Below, piece after piece: positions 26,586-36,359 of a stretch of 64,000 nucleotides of DNA; positions within the stretch are counted from its first letter, which is position 1, and each line of letters begins with the position of its first letter. Source of the stretch: Desulfovermiculus halophilus DSM 18834. GTDB taxonomy: Bacteria; Desulfobacterota; Desulfovibrionia; Desulfovibrionales; Desulfothermaceae. The DNA is taken from contig NZ_JIAK01000015.1 of NCBI RefSeq assembly GCF_000620765.1, positions 16,897 through 80,896 on the forward strand, given 5' to 3'. Both the position numbers and the translations under genes were made by a program. The notes under the pieces were generated by a model. That model was not told the DNA's origin. It made no database searches and saw nothing but the letters and a program-made list of their open reading frames with translations.

Positions 26586-28121
26586 TTAGAAGCGGTCCTC
26601 CCGGTCCATGAACCGGAAGTTGATGGCCTCGGCCAGGTGATTGACAGTGACTGTCGGGGCCCTCTCCAGGTCGGCGATGGTCCGGCTGATGCGCATGATC
26701 CGGGTGTGAGCCCGGGCGGAGAGCCCCAGCTTTTGCATGGCCTGTTCCAGGAAGTCGTGTTCTGTCTGGGTCAGCTGACAGCATTCCTGCAGCCAGCGCC
26801 CGGAGAGCTCAGAATTGGTGGCGTAGGGCAGATCACGGTACCGAGACGCCTGAATCTCCCGGGCTGCAACGATATTGGCCCGCATGGTTGCCGAGTCTTT
26901 TGAGCTTTGTATCTGCTTGAGATCCTTGTAGGGAACTGCAGGGACATCGACCTGCAGGTCAATGCGGTCCAGCAGGGGACCGGACAGCCTGGACCGGTAG
27001 CGCTGGACCTGAGCCGGCGTGCAGGAGCAGGGATGGGTGTCGTCGGTCAAGTATCCGCATGGACATGGATTCAGGGCCGCGACCAGCATAAAGTCCGCAG
27101 GATAGGTCAGGGATACGGCAGCCCTGGACAGGGTGACGTCGCCGTTTTCCAGGGGCTGGCGGAGGACTTCCAGGACGTGCTTCTTGAATTCAGGCATTTC
27201 ATCCAGGAACAGCACCCCGCGGTGAGCCAGAGAGACCTCTCCGGGCTTGGGGATCTGCCCCCCGCCGATCAGCCCGGCGTCTGAAATGGTGTGATGGGGG
27301 CTGCGGTACGGGCGCTCGGTGATCAAGGCCTGTCCAGGCCGGAGCTGCCCCGCTACGCTGTATATCTTGGTCACTTCCAGGGCCTCGGCAAAAGGAAGCA
27401 AGGGCAAGACCGTGCGGATGCGCTTGGCCAGCATGGTCTTTCCGCTTCCAGGCGGGCCCATGAATAAGAGATTGTGCCCCCCGCCGGCGGCGATCTCCAC
27501 AGCTCTCTTGGCCTGGTCCTGGCCTTTGACCTCGCTGAAGTCCAGGCTGAACTCGTGCCTGCTGTCCCAGAGATCGGATACATCGCAGGAGAAGGGGGCG
27601 ATGCTCTGTTCCCCGCACAGGAACTGGACCGCCTCGGCCAGGGTGGAGACCGGGTAGACCGGCAGCTCGTCGACCACCCCGGCTTCAGGGGCGTTTTGCC
27701 GGGGGATGATCAGGCCCCGGGCCTGCTCCTCCTTGGCCTTAAGGGCCATGGGCAGGACTCCGGAGATAGGCTTGAGTTCCCCGTTCAAGGACAGCTCCCC
27801 GGCGGTGAAGTATCCCTGCAGGGCGGATTTGGGGATTGTTTCTGCGGCTGAGAGGAGGGAGAGGGCCAGAGGGAGGTCGAATGTGCTGCCTTCCTTGCGC
27901 ATATCGGCAGGGGCCAGGTTGATGGTTATCCGGGCCGAGGGAAGCTTGAAGCCGCTGTTCTTCAATGCGGTGAGGACCCGTTCCTTGCTTTCCCGGACCG
28001 CCCCTTCGGCCAATCCGACCATGATGAAGGTGGGCATTCCGGAGCGGGTAATGTCGGCCTCGAGGTGGACTGGGTAGGCGTCAATCCCCAGCAGGGCCGC
28101 GCTCACGGCGGTAGATAGCAT
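26586..28121 (-). CDS. comM: YifB/ComM family Mg-chelatase-like AAA+ ATPase
   Basis: A 511-residue AAA+ protein. The N-terminal Lon-protease-like fold (about 1-180) contains IDAYPVHLEADI and FIMVGLAEGAVRESKERV. The AAA+ module has Walker A GPPGSGKTMLAK, Walker B LFLDEMPEF and sensor NPCPCGY, and a Cys-rich segment CGYLTDDTHPCSC. ComM proteins are hexameric helicases that aid branch migration in natural transformation; in other species the role is unproven. It is 3 bp downstream of lepB. Confidence 0.93.
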   Translation of the reverse strand: MLSTAVSAALLGIDAYPVHLEADITRSGMPTFIMVGLAEGAVRESKERVLTALKNSGFKLPSARITINLAPADMRKEGSTFDLPLALSLLSAAETIPKSALQGYFTAGELSLNGELKPISGVLPMALKAKEEQARGLIIPRQNAPEAGVVDELPVYPVSTLAEAVQFLCGEQSIAPFSCDVSDLWDSRHEFSLDFSEVKGQDQAKRAVEIAAGGGHNLLFMGPPGSGKTMLAKRIRTVLPLLPFAEALEVTKIYSVAGQLRPGQALITERPYRSPHHTISDAGLIGGGQIPKPGEVSLAHRGVLFLDEMPEFKKHVLEVLRQPLENGDVTLSRAAVSLTYPADFMLVAALNPCPCGYLTDDTHPCSCTPAQVQRYRSRLSGPLLDRIDLQVDVPAVPYKDLKQIQSSKDSATMRANIVAAREIQASRYRDLPYATNSELSGRWLQECCQLTQTEHDFLEQAMQKLGLSARAHTRIMRISRTIADLERAPTVTVNHLAEAINFRFMDREDRF

Positions 28122-28124
28122 GGT

Positions 28125-28772
28125 TTACTCCACTGGATCGCCTATTCTGCCCCATCTGATGTTGGTTATCCCGTTCCAGGACCAGTAGATTCGCCAGGCC
28201 CGGCCTAGAATGGCTTCTTCCCGGACAAAGCCCCAGAAGCGAGAGTCGTACGACTCGTCCCGGTTGTCTCCCATGACGAAATAGGAGCCGTCCGGGATAT
28301 GAACAGGACCCAGGTTGTCCCTGGCCCGGGGGTCGAACTCATGCGGGGGCCATTTGGGCATGGGGAACTCCTGCTTGGCCAAATGCGGTGCGGTGTGCTG
28401 GACATACGGTTCCCGCAGGGGCTGGCCGTTGCGGAAGACCTGTTTGTCCTCTATGCGGATGGTATCTCCGGGCACCCCGATGACCCGCTTGATAAAATCC
28501 TTGGAGTCGTCCTCCGGAAACTTGAAGACGATAATATCCCCGGATTCCGGGTCTGATACCGGGACCAGGGTGATTTCAGTGAACGGGAGCTTGATCCCGT
28601 AGATGAATTTGTTCACCAGGAGATGGTCGCCTATCTGTAGGGTCGGGAGCATGGATCCGGAGGGAATCTTAAAGGCCTGGACCACAAAGGAGCGGATGAC
28701 AAAGGCCAGAATAAGGGCAATGGCCAGGGCCTGGGCATATTCCTTGAGTGTATTCGACCAGTTGGAACTCAT
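28125..28772 (-). CDS. lepB: Signal peptidase I
   Basis: A 215-residue membrane protease that removes signal peptides of exported proteins. One N-terminal membrane segment (about 11-30) is followed by IPSGSMLPTL with nucleophile Ser near residue 40, DFIKRVIGVPGD with the general-base Lys, and the C-terminal MGDNRDESYDSRFWG box. It lies between lepA and comM, the classic lepA-lepB pair. Confidence 0.97.
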   Translation of the reverse strand: MSSNWSNTLKEYAQALAIALILAFVIRSFVVQAFKIPSGSMLPTLQIGDHLLVNKFIYGIKLPFTEITLVPVSDPESGDIIVFKFPEDDSKDFIKRVIGVPGDTIRIEDKQVFRNGQPLREPYVQHTAPHLAKQEFPMPKWPPHEFDPRARDNLGPVHIPDGSYFVMGDNRDESYDSRFWGFVREEAILGRAWRIYWSWNGITNIRWGRIGDPVE

Positions 28773-28803
28773 TGTCTACCTTCATCCGGCCGTATCCGGA
28801 GGG

Positions 28804-30612
28804 CTAGTCGTTATCCTTCTGCAGGGCGGCCAAAAAGGCTTCCTGGGGCAGCTCAATATTCCCCATCTTCTTCATCCGCCGTTTGCCTTCTTTTTGTTTT
28901 TCCAGGAGCTTGCGCTTTCTGGTGATGTCGCCTCCATAGCACTTGGCGGTCACGTTCTTGCGCATCGGAGGGATGCGTTCCCTGGCCACCACCTTGTTGC
29001 CGATGCAGGCCTGGATAATGACCTCGAACAGCTGCCGGGGGATGACTTTTTTCAGCTTCAGGGCCAGATCCCTGCCGTGCCGGTAGGCCTTATCCCGGTG
29101 GACGATCATGGACATGGCGTCCACTGGATCGCTGTTGATCAGGATGTCCAGCTTGACCAGGTTGGAGGGAACAAAGCCGATAAAGTCGTAGTCCAGGGAA
29201 GCAAAGCCCCTGGTCATGGATTTGAGCTGGTCAAAGAAGTCGAACACAATTTCGGCAAATGGGAGCTCATAGGTAATGATCACCCGGGCCGAGGTCAGAT
29301 AGCGCAGGTCTTTCTGGATTCCCCGCTTGTCCTCGCACAGCTTGAGGACATTGCCCACATAGTCGTTGGGCACATGGATCTCCATGCGCACAAAGGGTTC
29401 GGCTACCTCTTGGATCTGGTCCGCAGGAGGCAGCAGGCTGGGGTTGTCCACTGGGATGGTCCGGTTGGTGACGGTGTGGACCTGATAGACCACCGAGGGG
29501 GCGGTGGCGATGAGTTCGGCCTGAAACTCCCGTTCCAGCCGTTCCTGGATGATATCCATATGCAAAAGGCCCAAAAAGCCGCAGCGGAAGCCGAAGCCCA
29601 GGGCCTGAGAGGTCTCCGGCTCGAAGGAAAAGGCTGTGTCGTTGAGCTGCAGGCGCTCCAAAGCCTTTTTCAGGGGGTCGTACTTGGCCGGTTCCGTGGG
29701 GTACAGCCCGCAGAAGACCATGGGCTGGACCTTTTTAAACCCAGGACACGGAGCGGATGCGGGCCGGTTCAGGGAGGTGATCGTGTCCCCGACCCGGGCA
29801 TCCTTGAGGTCTTTGATGTTGGCGAAGAGGAAGCCCACCTCGCCCGGGCCCAGCCAGTCCACTTCCTGAGGATTGGGGGCGAAGACGCCCAGCTGACTGA
29901 TTTCAAAGGATTTCCCGGTGTTCATCATCAGGATGTCCTGCCCCTGCTCCATGTACCCGCCGAAGATGCGGAACAGGACCACCACGCCCTGGTATGGATC
30001 GTACCAGGCGTCAAAGATCAGGGCCTGCAAGGGGATCTGCGCATCGCCGGTGGGTTGGGGGACGATCTCGACGATCTGCTCCAGGAGGGCATCGACGTTC
30101 AGCCCGGTCTTGGCGCTGACCTGGACGATGTTTTGGCAGTCAAGACCAATGGCCTCTTCGATGTCCTGGATGACCCGTTCCGGTTCTGCACTGGGCAGAT
30201 CCACCTTGTTTAACACCGGAATGATCTCCAGATCGTGATCCAGGGCCAGGAAGACGTTGGCCAGGGTCTGGGCCTCCACCCCTTGGGATGCATCCACCAG
30301 GAGAATGGCGCCTTCGCAGGCCGCAAGACTGCGGGAGACCTCGTAGTTGAAGTCCACATGCCCCGGGGTGTCGATGAGATTGAGGATCATGGACCGTCCA
30401 TCGGCTGCGGTGTACGGGATGCGCACGGTCTGAGACTTGATGGTGATCCCCCGTTCCCTCTCCAGGTCCATGCGGTCCAGGAACTGTTCCTTACGGTCTC
30501 GATCAGCCACCAGGCCGGTCAGCTCCATGATCCGATCAGCCAGGGTCGACTTGCCGTGATCGATGTGGGCGATTATGCAGAAATTTCGGATTTGGGATGT
30601 TTCAGGCCGCAT
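28804..30612 (-). CDS. lepA: Elongation factor 4 (LepA)
   Basis: A 602-residue ribosome-associated GTPase with G1 [24 protein letters not shown] and [11 protein letters not shown], plus the unique C-terminal domain with [20 protein letters not shown]. It back-translocates or remodels stalled ribosomes. GAGGAT precedes the ATG. It is transcribed with lepB (31 bp apart) and divergently from glgX. Confidence 0.97.
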   Translation of the reverse strand: MRPETSQIRNFCIIAHIDHGKSTLADRIMELTGLVADRDRKEQFLDRMDLERERGITIKSQTVRIPYTAADGRSMILNLIDTPGHVDFNYEVSRSLAACEGAILLVDASQGVEAQTLANVFLALDHDLEIIPVLNKVDLPSAEPERVIQDIEEAIGLDCQNIVQVSAKTGLNVDALLEQIVEIVPQPTGDAQIPLQALIFDAWYDPYQGVVVLFRIFGGYMEQGQDILMMNTGKSFEISQLGVFAPNPQEVDWLGPGEVGFLFANIKDLKDARVGDTITSLNRPASAPCPGFKKVQPMVFCGLYPTEPAKYDPLKKALERLQLNDTAFSFEPETSQALGFGFRCGFLGLLHMDIIQERLEREFQAELIATAPSVVYQVHTVTNRTIPVDNPSLLPPADQIQEVAEPFVRMEIHVPNDYVGNVLKLCEDKRGIQKDLRYLTSARVIITYELPFAEIVFDFFDQLKSMTRGFASLDYDFIGFVPSNLVKLDILINSDPVDAMSMIVHRDKAYRHGRDLALKLKKVIPRQLFEVIIQACIGNKVVARERIPPMRKNVTAKCYGGDITRKRKLLEKQKEGKRRMKKMGNIELPQEAFLAALQKDND

Positions 30613-30727
30613 TCAGACTTTTCTTATCCTCAGCAATGAATTAGTGATTGACCGGAACGCACTGAATTGGCTTGTACCTTATTTCTCTTATCGTGTCTAA
30701 CCACAGCACATAGAATACGGAGCTTAT

Positions 30728-32887
30728 ATGCGGGTCTGGCCGGGGCGGCTCTATCCCCTGGGAGCGACATGGGACGGGCTGGGAGTGAATTTTGCCCTGT
30801 TTTCCGAACATGCGGACAAGGTGGAGCTTTGTCTGTTCCAGAGTACGGAAAGCAGGGCTGAAGAACAGCGGATCGAGCTTACCCAGTATACGGATCAGGT
30901 CTGGCATGCCTATCTTCCGGATGTCCGTCCCGGGCAGGTCTATGGATATCGGGTCTTTGGTCCATATCGTCCGGAGCTGGGGCTGCGCTTTAATCCCAGC
31001 AAGGTCCTCGTGGACCCGTATGCCAAGTCCATGGTCCGGCAAACCCGGTGGGACGAGGCCATGTACGGCTACAGGCTGGGCAGCGGGCAGGAGGAGGCCG
31101 GCCGCAACGCCCTGGACAACGCGGCATATGCCCCGCTGTGCGCGGTGATCGATCCGTCCTTTGTCTGGGGCGACGATGCCCCGCCCCGCATCCCATGGTC
31201 CGAAACAGTGATCTACGAAGCCCATGTCAAGGGACTGACCGCTCAGAATCCCCGGGTGCCCAAAGCACTGCGCGGGACATATTCCGGGGTGGCCTGCGAA
31301 GCAGTCATCGACCACCTGCAGCAGCTGGGGGTAACCAGCATCGAGCTCATGCCGGTCCATCAGCACGAGGACGAGCCTTTTCTCGTTCAGCGGGGACTGA
31401 CCAACTATTGGGGCTACAGCACCCTGTCCTTCTTCGCGCCGGATCTCAGATTTGCTTCGGGGGCGGGGTACATGGATCAGGTCCGGGAGTTCAAGATGAT
31501 GGTCCGGGCCCTGCATGCCGCATGCATGGAGGTTATTTTGGACGTTGTCTACAACCATACCGCGGAAGGGAATCGATGGGGACCGACCTTGAGCCTGCGG
31601 GGGATCGACAATCTGGCCTACTACCGGCTGCATGAGGACAAGCGGCAGTATCTGGACTTCACCGGAACCGGCAACAGCCTGAACATGATGCATCCCCGGG
31701 TCCTGCAGCTGATCATGGACAGCCTGCGGTACTGGGTGCAGGAGATGCATGTGGACGGCTTCCGGTTCGACCTGGCCAGCACCCTGGCCAGAGAGCTGTA
31801 CGACGTGGACCGGCTGGCGGCCTTTTTCGACATCATTCATCAAGATCCGGTCCTGTCCCAGGTCAAGCTCATAGCAGAACCCTGGGACTTGGGCAGCGGG
31901 GGGTATCAGGTGGGCAACTTCCCGGTCCAGTGGACGGAGTGGAACGGAAAGTATCGGGATGCCGTGCGTAGGTACTGGCGGGGAGAGTGTGCAGTGGTCG
32001 GGGAACTGGCCACCCGCCTGGCCGGAAGCAGTGATCTGTATGCCCACAACTGCCGGAAGCCCCATGCCAGCATAAACTTTGTCACCAGCCACGACGGGTT
32101 CACCCTCCAGGACCTGGTCAGCTACGAGGACAAGCACAACCAGGCGAACCAGGAGAACAACCGGGACGGCGATGATGCGAACCTGAGCTGGAACTGCGGA
32201 CAGGAGGGCCCGACCCGGGATGCTCAGATCACTGCCCTCCGCGGGCGGCAGAAGAGAAACTTCATGGCCACCCTCTTCTTGTCCATCGGGGTGCCCATGC
32301 TTTCCGGAGGGGATGAGCTGGGCCGCACGCAACAGGGGAACAACAACGCCTATTGCCAGGATTCGATTCTAACCTGGTATCCCTGGGAGCTGGAGCCGGC
32401 GGAGGAAGCATTTCTGCGTTTTGTGCGCCGGGCGGCATGGCTGCGGAAAAGCCAGCCGGTATTTAAGCGCCAGAATTTCTTCCAGGGCCGATCCATTCAT
32501 GGCTCGGAACGCAAGGACATCACCTGGCTGACTGAGGAGGGCCGGGAAATGGGGCATGCGGACTGGCTGGACGCCTCCCGCTGCGTCATCGGTCTCATGC
32601 TGGGTGGAGACGCTTTGGAAGAGATCGATTCCCGGGGGCAAGGCATCAGCGGGGACACCATGCTCGTGCTGCTGAACAGCAATCCCTGGGGGGTCGATTT
32701 TTCCCTGCCCTCGTACACCAACTGCGACTGGTGGAAGCTGGTGCTGGATACCCGCTACATGGAAGGACTTCCCCAAGACGGCGGAACGACATACAGCAGC
32801 AAGAGCGCCTATCCCCTCCTGGAGCACAGTCTGGCTGTTTTTCAGCTGGTTGATGCAGACGGTGCACAAAAAGCGGGAAGGGTATGA
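30728..32887 (+). CDS. glgX: Glycogen debranching enzyme (GH13, GlgX/TreX type)
   Basis: A 719-residue isoamylase-type enzyme that hydrolyses alpha-1,6 branches. An N-terminal CBM48 domain (PLGATWDGLGVNFALFSEHA) precedes the catalytic barrel. GH13 regions are DVVYNHTAEG (I), DGFRFDLAS with nucleophile Asp near 348 (II), IAEPWD with acid/base Glu near 384 (III), and TSHDGF with Asp near 456 (IV). ENNRDG and GGDELGRTQQGNNNAYCQD are typical of GlgX. It probably acts with glgA upstream in glycogen turnover. Confidence 0.96.
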   Translation: MRVWPGRLYPLGATWDGLGVNFALFSEHADKVELCLFQSTESRAEEQRIELTQYTDQVWHAYLPDVRPGQVYGYRVFGPYRPELGLRFNPSKVLVDPYAKSMVRQTRWDEAMYGYRLGSGQEEAGRNALDNAAYAPLCAVIDPSFVWGDDAPPRIPWSETVIYEAHVKGLTAQNPRVPKALRGTYSGVACEAVIDHLQQLGVTSIELMPVHQHEDEPFLVQRGLTNYWGYSTLSFFAPDLRFASGAGYMDQVREFKMMVRALHAACMEVILDVVYNHTAEGNRWGPTLSLRGIDNLAYYRLHEDKRQYLDFTGTGNSLNMMHPRVLQLIMDSLRYWVQEMHVDGFRFDLASTLARELYDVDRLAAFFDIIHQDPVLSQVKLIAEPWDLGSGGYQVGNFPVQWTEWNGKYRDAVRRYWRGECAVVGELATRLAGSSDLYAHNCRKPHASINFVTSHDGFTLQDLVSYEDKHNQANQENNRDGDDANLSWNCGQEGPTRDAQITALRGRQKRNFMATLFLSIGVPMLSGGDELGRTQQGNNNAYCQDSILTWYPWELEPAEEAFLRFVRRAAWLRKSQPVFKRQNFFQGRSIHGSERKDITWLTEEGREMGHADWLDASRCVIGLMLGGDALEEIDSRGQGISGDTMLVLLNSNPWGVDFSLPSYTNCDWWKLVLDTRYMEGLPQDGGTTYSSKSAYPLLEHSLAVFQLVDADGAQKAGRV

Positions 32888-32897
32888 GCAAAGCGGC

Positions 32898-34319
32898 TCA
32901 CTCCGTCTTGCCTGCCAGGCGTTTTCGCCATCGTTCCTGCCTTTCCCAGCTAAATCCCCCTGGCACACAGGGCCAGAGGGCATTGTTCTGGAACAGGGGC
33001 TCGCGCTCAACCGGGTAGGGGGAATGGGCCCTGGCCTTGGCGAAGAGTGATGTGCCCGGGATTGGGGAGTACTGGGCCAGATGGGGGCGGATCCCATGAC
33101 TGCGGGCCAGATCGATGGCCGCCTCCACCGAGCGGTGGTCCTGTTCCGGAAGGCCGAAGAGGATATAGGCCCCGATCTGACTGGGGGAAAAGCCGGCTGC
33201 AAACAGGCAGCTGAGGCCATGTTCCCATTCGCTGCTGGTCAGCTTGCTGTCCGCCCGGTGGGAAAAGTCGGCTGTCTCCAGGCCCAGACGGACGGTGACC
33301 AGCCCGGCCTTCTTGAGCAGCCGGGCTAGGTCTTTGGTGATGTGCCGGACATGCAGGGCATTGGGCGTGTGCAGCCTGGCTGTGCTGCCGGTCTGGATCA
33401 GGCGGATCAGCAAGGGAATAAGCCAGGTCTGGGGCTTGACCAGCAGCGCATCGTCGTAAAAGGCGAAATCCGGGATCCCCCGACGGAGTTCGGTTTCTGC
33501 CTCGGAGATGACCTCCCGGGCGGACTTTTGGACGAAGCTTGGATTGAGCACTGAGCTGGCGCAGTAGGAGCAGGCGTATGGACAGCCCCGGGAGCCCATG
33601 AGGATTGAGAATGCCGGATCGGGATAGGCGTCCAGAGCCAGTCCCAAACCGCTGTCCGCAGGCAGGGAAGGAGGAGAGGCGTTCAAACCCGACCACAGGC
33701 GCCGCCAGTTGGCCTCCTGTTCCAGAGGTCCGGGTAGGACCAGATCAAAGCACTCGAAACTGGCGGCGTGTTCCGTGCAGAGGGTGGCGTAGATTCCCCC
33801 GGCGACAACTAGGGTCCGGGGCCATATGTCCTTGACCATGCGGGCCGCGGCAACAGCTCCGGGGTACCAGTAGGTCATGGTGGTCCCGATGAGCACGGCG
33901 TCCGGTGCGGGCTCCAGGGAGTGCAGGGCAGCACGAACCAGATCCGGGTCCTGGCCGTAGCGGCTGTAGCGGCGGGGTACGTGCCGCAGGCAGGAAGGCG
34001 CCGGCATGTGCGTCTTGGGCCACGGACCGTGCCCGTATGGCCTGGGTTTGGGCCAGGAAACGTCGGACCACGTGGGATCCAGGCAGTCCATGAGCGCGGT
34101 ATGGGCCCCTGCCTTGCGGAGCATGTGCAGACAGGCCAGAAGCCCGGCCGGCCTGGACCAGAGGTTGTAGGCCGCAAAATCATAGATCCAGGGATTAAGG
34201 CCCAAGATACGCGGGGCATGGACAGGATCCGGGGGCTTAGTTCGGGAGGAGCTCCAGATAATCTCGGGCCACCTGGGCCGGCTCGCTTTGGGGGGGTGCT
34301 GTGTCGGCAATGCGTTCAA
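32898..34319 (-). CDS. Radical SAM protein of the B12-binding-like superfamily
   Basis: The N-terminal half has the pattern NPWIYDFAAYNLWSRPAGLL and AVLIGTTMTYWYPG seen in cobalamin-binding-domain radical SAM proteins. The iron-sulfur motif is GCPYACSYCAS (CxxxCxxC) near residue 245, and the C-terminal barrel has RLGLETAD and YILFGLPEQD. The substrate is unknown. The start is uncertain: the first in-frame start is TTG at 34319, inside the TPR gene, while homologous-looking sequence begins at about 34205, where another TTG lies. It overlaps the TPR lipoprotein gene by up to 83 bp. Confidence 0.75.
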   Translation of the reverse strand: MNALPTQHPPKASRPRWPEIIWSSSRTKPPDPVHAPRILGLNPWIYDFAAYNLWSRPAGLLACLHMLRKAGAHTALMDCLDPTWSDVSWPKPRPYGHGPWPKTHMPAPSCLRHVPRRYSRYGQDPDLVRAALHSLEPAPDAVLIGTTMTYWYPGAVAAARMVKDIWPRTLVVAGGIYATLCTEHAASFECFDLVLPGPLEQEANWRRLWSGLNASPPSLPADSGLGLALDAYPDPAFSILMGSRGCPYACSYCASSVLNPSFVQKSAREVISEAETELRRGIPDFAFYDDALLVKPQTWLIPLLIRLIQTGSTARLHTPNALHVRHITKDLARLLKKAGLVTVRLGLETADFSHRADSKLTSSEWEHGLSCLFAAGFSPSQIGAYILFGLPEQDHRSVEAAIDLARSHGIRPHLAQYSPIPGTSLFAKARAHSPYPVEREPLFQNNALWPCVPGGFSWERQERWRKRLAGKTE

Positions 34320-35070
34320 ACCAGACTCTGGCCTGGGCTTGTTCCCCCAGGCGCAACAGATTTTCAGCCAAGGCCTGCATTATCCGGACCTGGCCTGGGC
34401 GGGCCTTGAGCCCTTGGCGCAGGACCTGGACTGCGTCCTGGATCCGATTCTCCTCAGTGAGCAGCTGGCCCAGGAAAACAACAGCCGGGGCAAAGCCTGG
34501 GTTGGCCTGCAGGCTCCGCCCGGCCATGTCTTCTGCCTGCCGTGATTTTCCCTGCTGGGCATACAGCCGGGCCAGGTTGTAGGCCGGATATTCCGGAGTC
34601 AGATACGTGGGGATGTCCAGGGCGCGCTGAAAGGACTCCTCGGCGTCCTCCTCCAGCCCCATGGAGGCCTGGACCTTGCCCAGATTATTCCAGGCCCGGG
34701 CAAAATCAGGGCGCAGCCGGACGGCCTGGATCAGATGCTCCCTGGACTCCTGATGCCGGTCAAGCCGGGCCGAGATAAGCCCGTACAGCAGATGGTACTC
34801 CGGGCTGGTCTGGCCCCGGTCCTGCACCGCCTTGAGCTGGCGCAGGGCCAGGCGGGGCCGGTCGCTGGACAGATAGGAAGAGGCCAGATCCATCCTGGCC
34901 TGGATTTCCTTGTCCACTTCCGGATCCGGGTGGATCAGCGCGCACCCGGATAGGAGCAGGCAGAGGATAAGCAGACACAGGCCTGCAGTATGCAGGGAGA
35001 AGAGACAGCCGAAGCGGCAATCCGGAGGCAGTCTCCGGGAAAGCCTCCCCGGCAGTTCGGTGCTGGCCAT
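34237..35070 (-). CDS. TPR-repeat lipoprotein (PilF/PilW-like)
   Basis: A 277-residue protein with a signal peptide ending in the lipobox LLSGC (Cys near residue 43), then five to six tetratricopeptide repeats (for example EYHLLYGLISARLDRHQESREHLIQAVRLRPDFARAWNNLGKV). The arrangement resembles PilF/PilW, an outer-membrane pilotin for type IV pili, but no pil genes are nearby, so a general envelope scaffold is equally possible. ATG at 35070 has GGAGATGAGC upstream. It lies downstream of hisG by 29 bp. Confidence 0.85.
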   Translation of the reverse strand: MASTELPGRLSRRLPPDCRFGCLFSLHTAGLCLLILCLLLSGCALIHPDPEVDKEIQARMDLASSYLSSDRPRLALRQLKAVQDRGQTSPEYHLLYGLISARLDRHQESREHLIQAVRLRPDFARAWNNLGKVQASMGLEEDAEESFQRALDIPTYLTPEYPAYNLARLYAQQGKSRQAEDMAGRSLQANPGFAPAVVFLGQLLTEENRIQDAVQVLRQGLKARPGQVRIMQALAENLLRLGEQAQARVWFERIADTAPPQSEPAQVARDYLELLPN

Positions 35071-35099
35071 GCTCATCTCCGATCTGGAGCGCCGGACAT

Positions 35100-35984
35100 C
35101 TAAATAACCTTGTACAAGGGGTACTCGATGATCCCTTCGACCCCAATGGACTGGAGATCGGGGATCAGATCGCGGACTGTGGATTCCTGGACAACGATCT
35201 CTATGGACAGCCAATCGGCCTGGTACAGATTTGATACCGTGGGGGAGGTCAGACTGGGCAGAATCTGCATCAGCTGATCCAGCCTGTCCTGGTGCACGTT
35301 CATCTTCAGGCCGACCAAACTCTCCGCCCGCAGTGCGCCTTGAAGCAGGGTGCGCATCTGGGTGATCTTGTCCTGCTTCCACGGGTCTTCCCAGGCCCGG
35401 GTGTTGGCGATGAGCTGGGTGGAGGTGGTCAACAGCTCAGCAATGATCCGCAGGCCATGGGCCCGGATGGTGGTTCCGGTCTCGGTGACCTCAACGATGG
35501 CATCGGCCAGTCCGGACACCACCTTGGCTTCGGTGGCCCCCCAGGAGAACTCCACTTCCACCGGGATGTCCGCCTGTTGAAAATATCGGCGGGTAAAGTT
35601 CTCCAGCTCCGTGGCGATCTTTTTTCCGGCCAGATCCTCCGGACGTCGGTACGGGGAGTCGCCGCCGACGGCCAAAACCCAGCGGGCGGGCCGGTTGCTC
35701 ATCTTGGAATAGACGAGCTCGTCCACAGTGACCACTTCGGCCTCATTCTCCAAAATCCAGTCTTTCCCGGTCAGCCCGACATCCAGGGTTCCGTCCTGGA
35801 CATAGACCGGCATCTCCTGGGCCCGGCACAGGCTGCATTCAATGTCCGGATCGTTGATCTCCGGAAAGTAGTTGCGGTGGTGGAGGTTGATCTTCCACCC
35901 GGACTTGGCGAACAGCTTGATGGTGGAATCCTGCAGGGACCCTTTGGGAATACCGAGCTTGAGTTTTTTCTCCCGCTGGCTCAT
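35100..35984 (-). CDS. hisG: ATP phosphoribosyltransferase, long form
   Basis: First step of histidine synthesis, 294 residues. It is the long form with the C-terminal regulatory ACT-like domain (about 225-294) that mediates histidine inhibition. Motifs are KLGIPKGSLQDSTIKLF, DVGLTGKDWI and TGTTIRAHGL. It starts directly after the hisI stop, so the pair is translationally coupled. No other his genes are in the window. Confidence 0.96.
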   Translation of the reverse strand: MSQREKKLKLGIPKGSLQDSTIKLFAKSGWKINLHHRNYFPEINDPDIECSLCRAQEMPVYVQDGTLDVGLTGKDWILENEAEVVTVDELVYSKMSNRPARWVLAVGGDSPYRRPEDLAGKKIATELENFTRRYFQQADIPVEVEFSWGATEAKVVSGLADAIVEVTETGTTIRAHGLRIIAELLTTSTQLIANTRAWEDPWKQDKITQMRTLLQGALRAESLVGLKMNVHQDRLDQLMQILPSLTSPTVSNLYQADWLSIEIVVQESTVRDLIPDLQSIGVEGIIEYPLYKVI

Positions 35985-36359
35985 TTAGCCGTACACCTCC
36001 TGGGGATCGAATATTTTTTCCGAGCACTGCTCAGTACCGGAAGCGGTTAATTGGCGATAGAAGCAGCTGCGATACCCCTTGTGGCAAGCGGCTCCGCCGA
36101 CCTGCTCCACCAGAAGCAGGACCGTGTCCGCATCACAATCCAGGCGCACCTGGTGGACCTTTTGCACATGGCCGGAGGTGCCCCCCTTGCGCCACAATGT
36201 GTCCCGGCTGCGGCTGTAGTAGTGGGCGTGGCCTGTCTCCAGAGTCTTGGTCCAGGCCTGTTCGTTCATGTAGGCCAGCATGAGCACTTCTCCGCTGCCC
36301 GCTTCCTGAACAATGGCCGGCACCAGGCCGTTGCCCTTGGCGAAATCAGGTTTGAGCAT
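35985..36359 (-). CDS. hisI: Phosphoribosyl-AMP cyclohydrolase
   Basis: Third step of histidine synthesis. The 124-residue protein is the single-function form, not fused to HisE. Signature pieces are [38 protein letters not shown] with a metal ligand, and the DCDADTVL and [14 protein letters not shown] blocks with Cys/Asp zinc and Mg ligands. It overlaps rlmN by 14 bp and abuts hisG. Confidence 0.96.
   Translation of the reverse strand: MLKPDFAKGNGLVPAIVQEAGSGEVLMLAYMNEQAWTKTLETGHAHYYSRSRDTLWRKGGTSGHVQKVHQVRLDCDADTVLLLVEQVGGAACHKGYRSCFYRQLTASGTEQCSEKIFDPQEVYG

Noticed and set aside
28603..32332. Very long antisense frames opposite lepA and glgX (more than 500 codons each)
   Set aside because: Both real genes have all expected catalytic motifs, so the antisense frames are by-products of codon bias.
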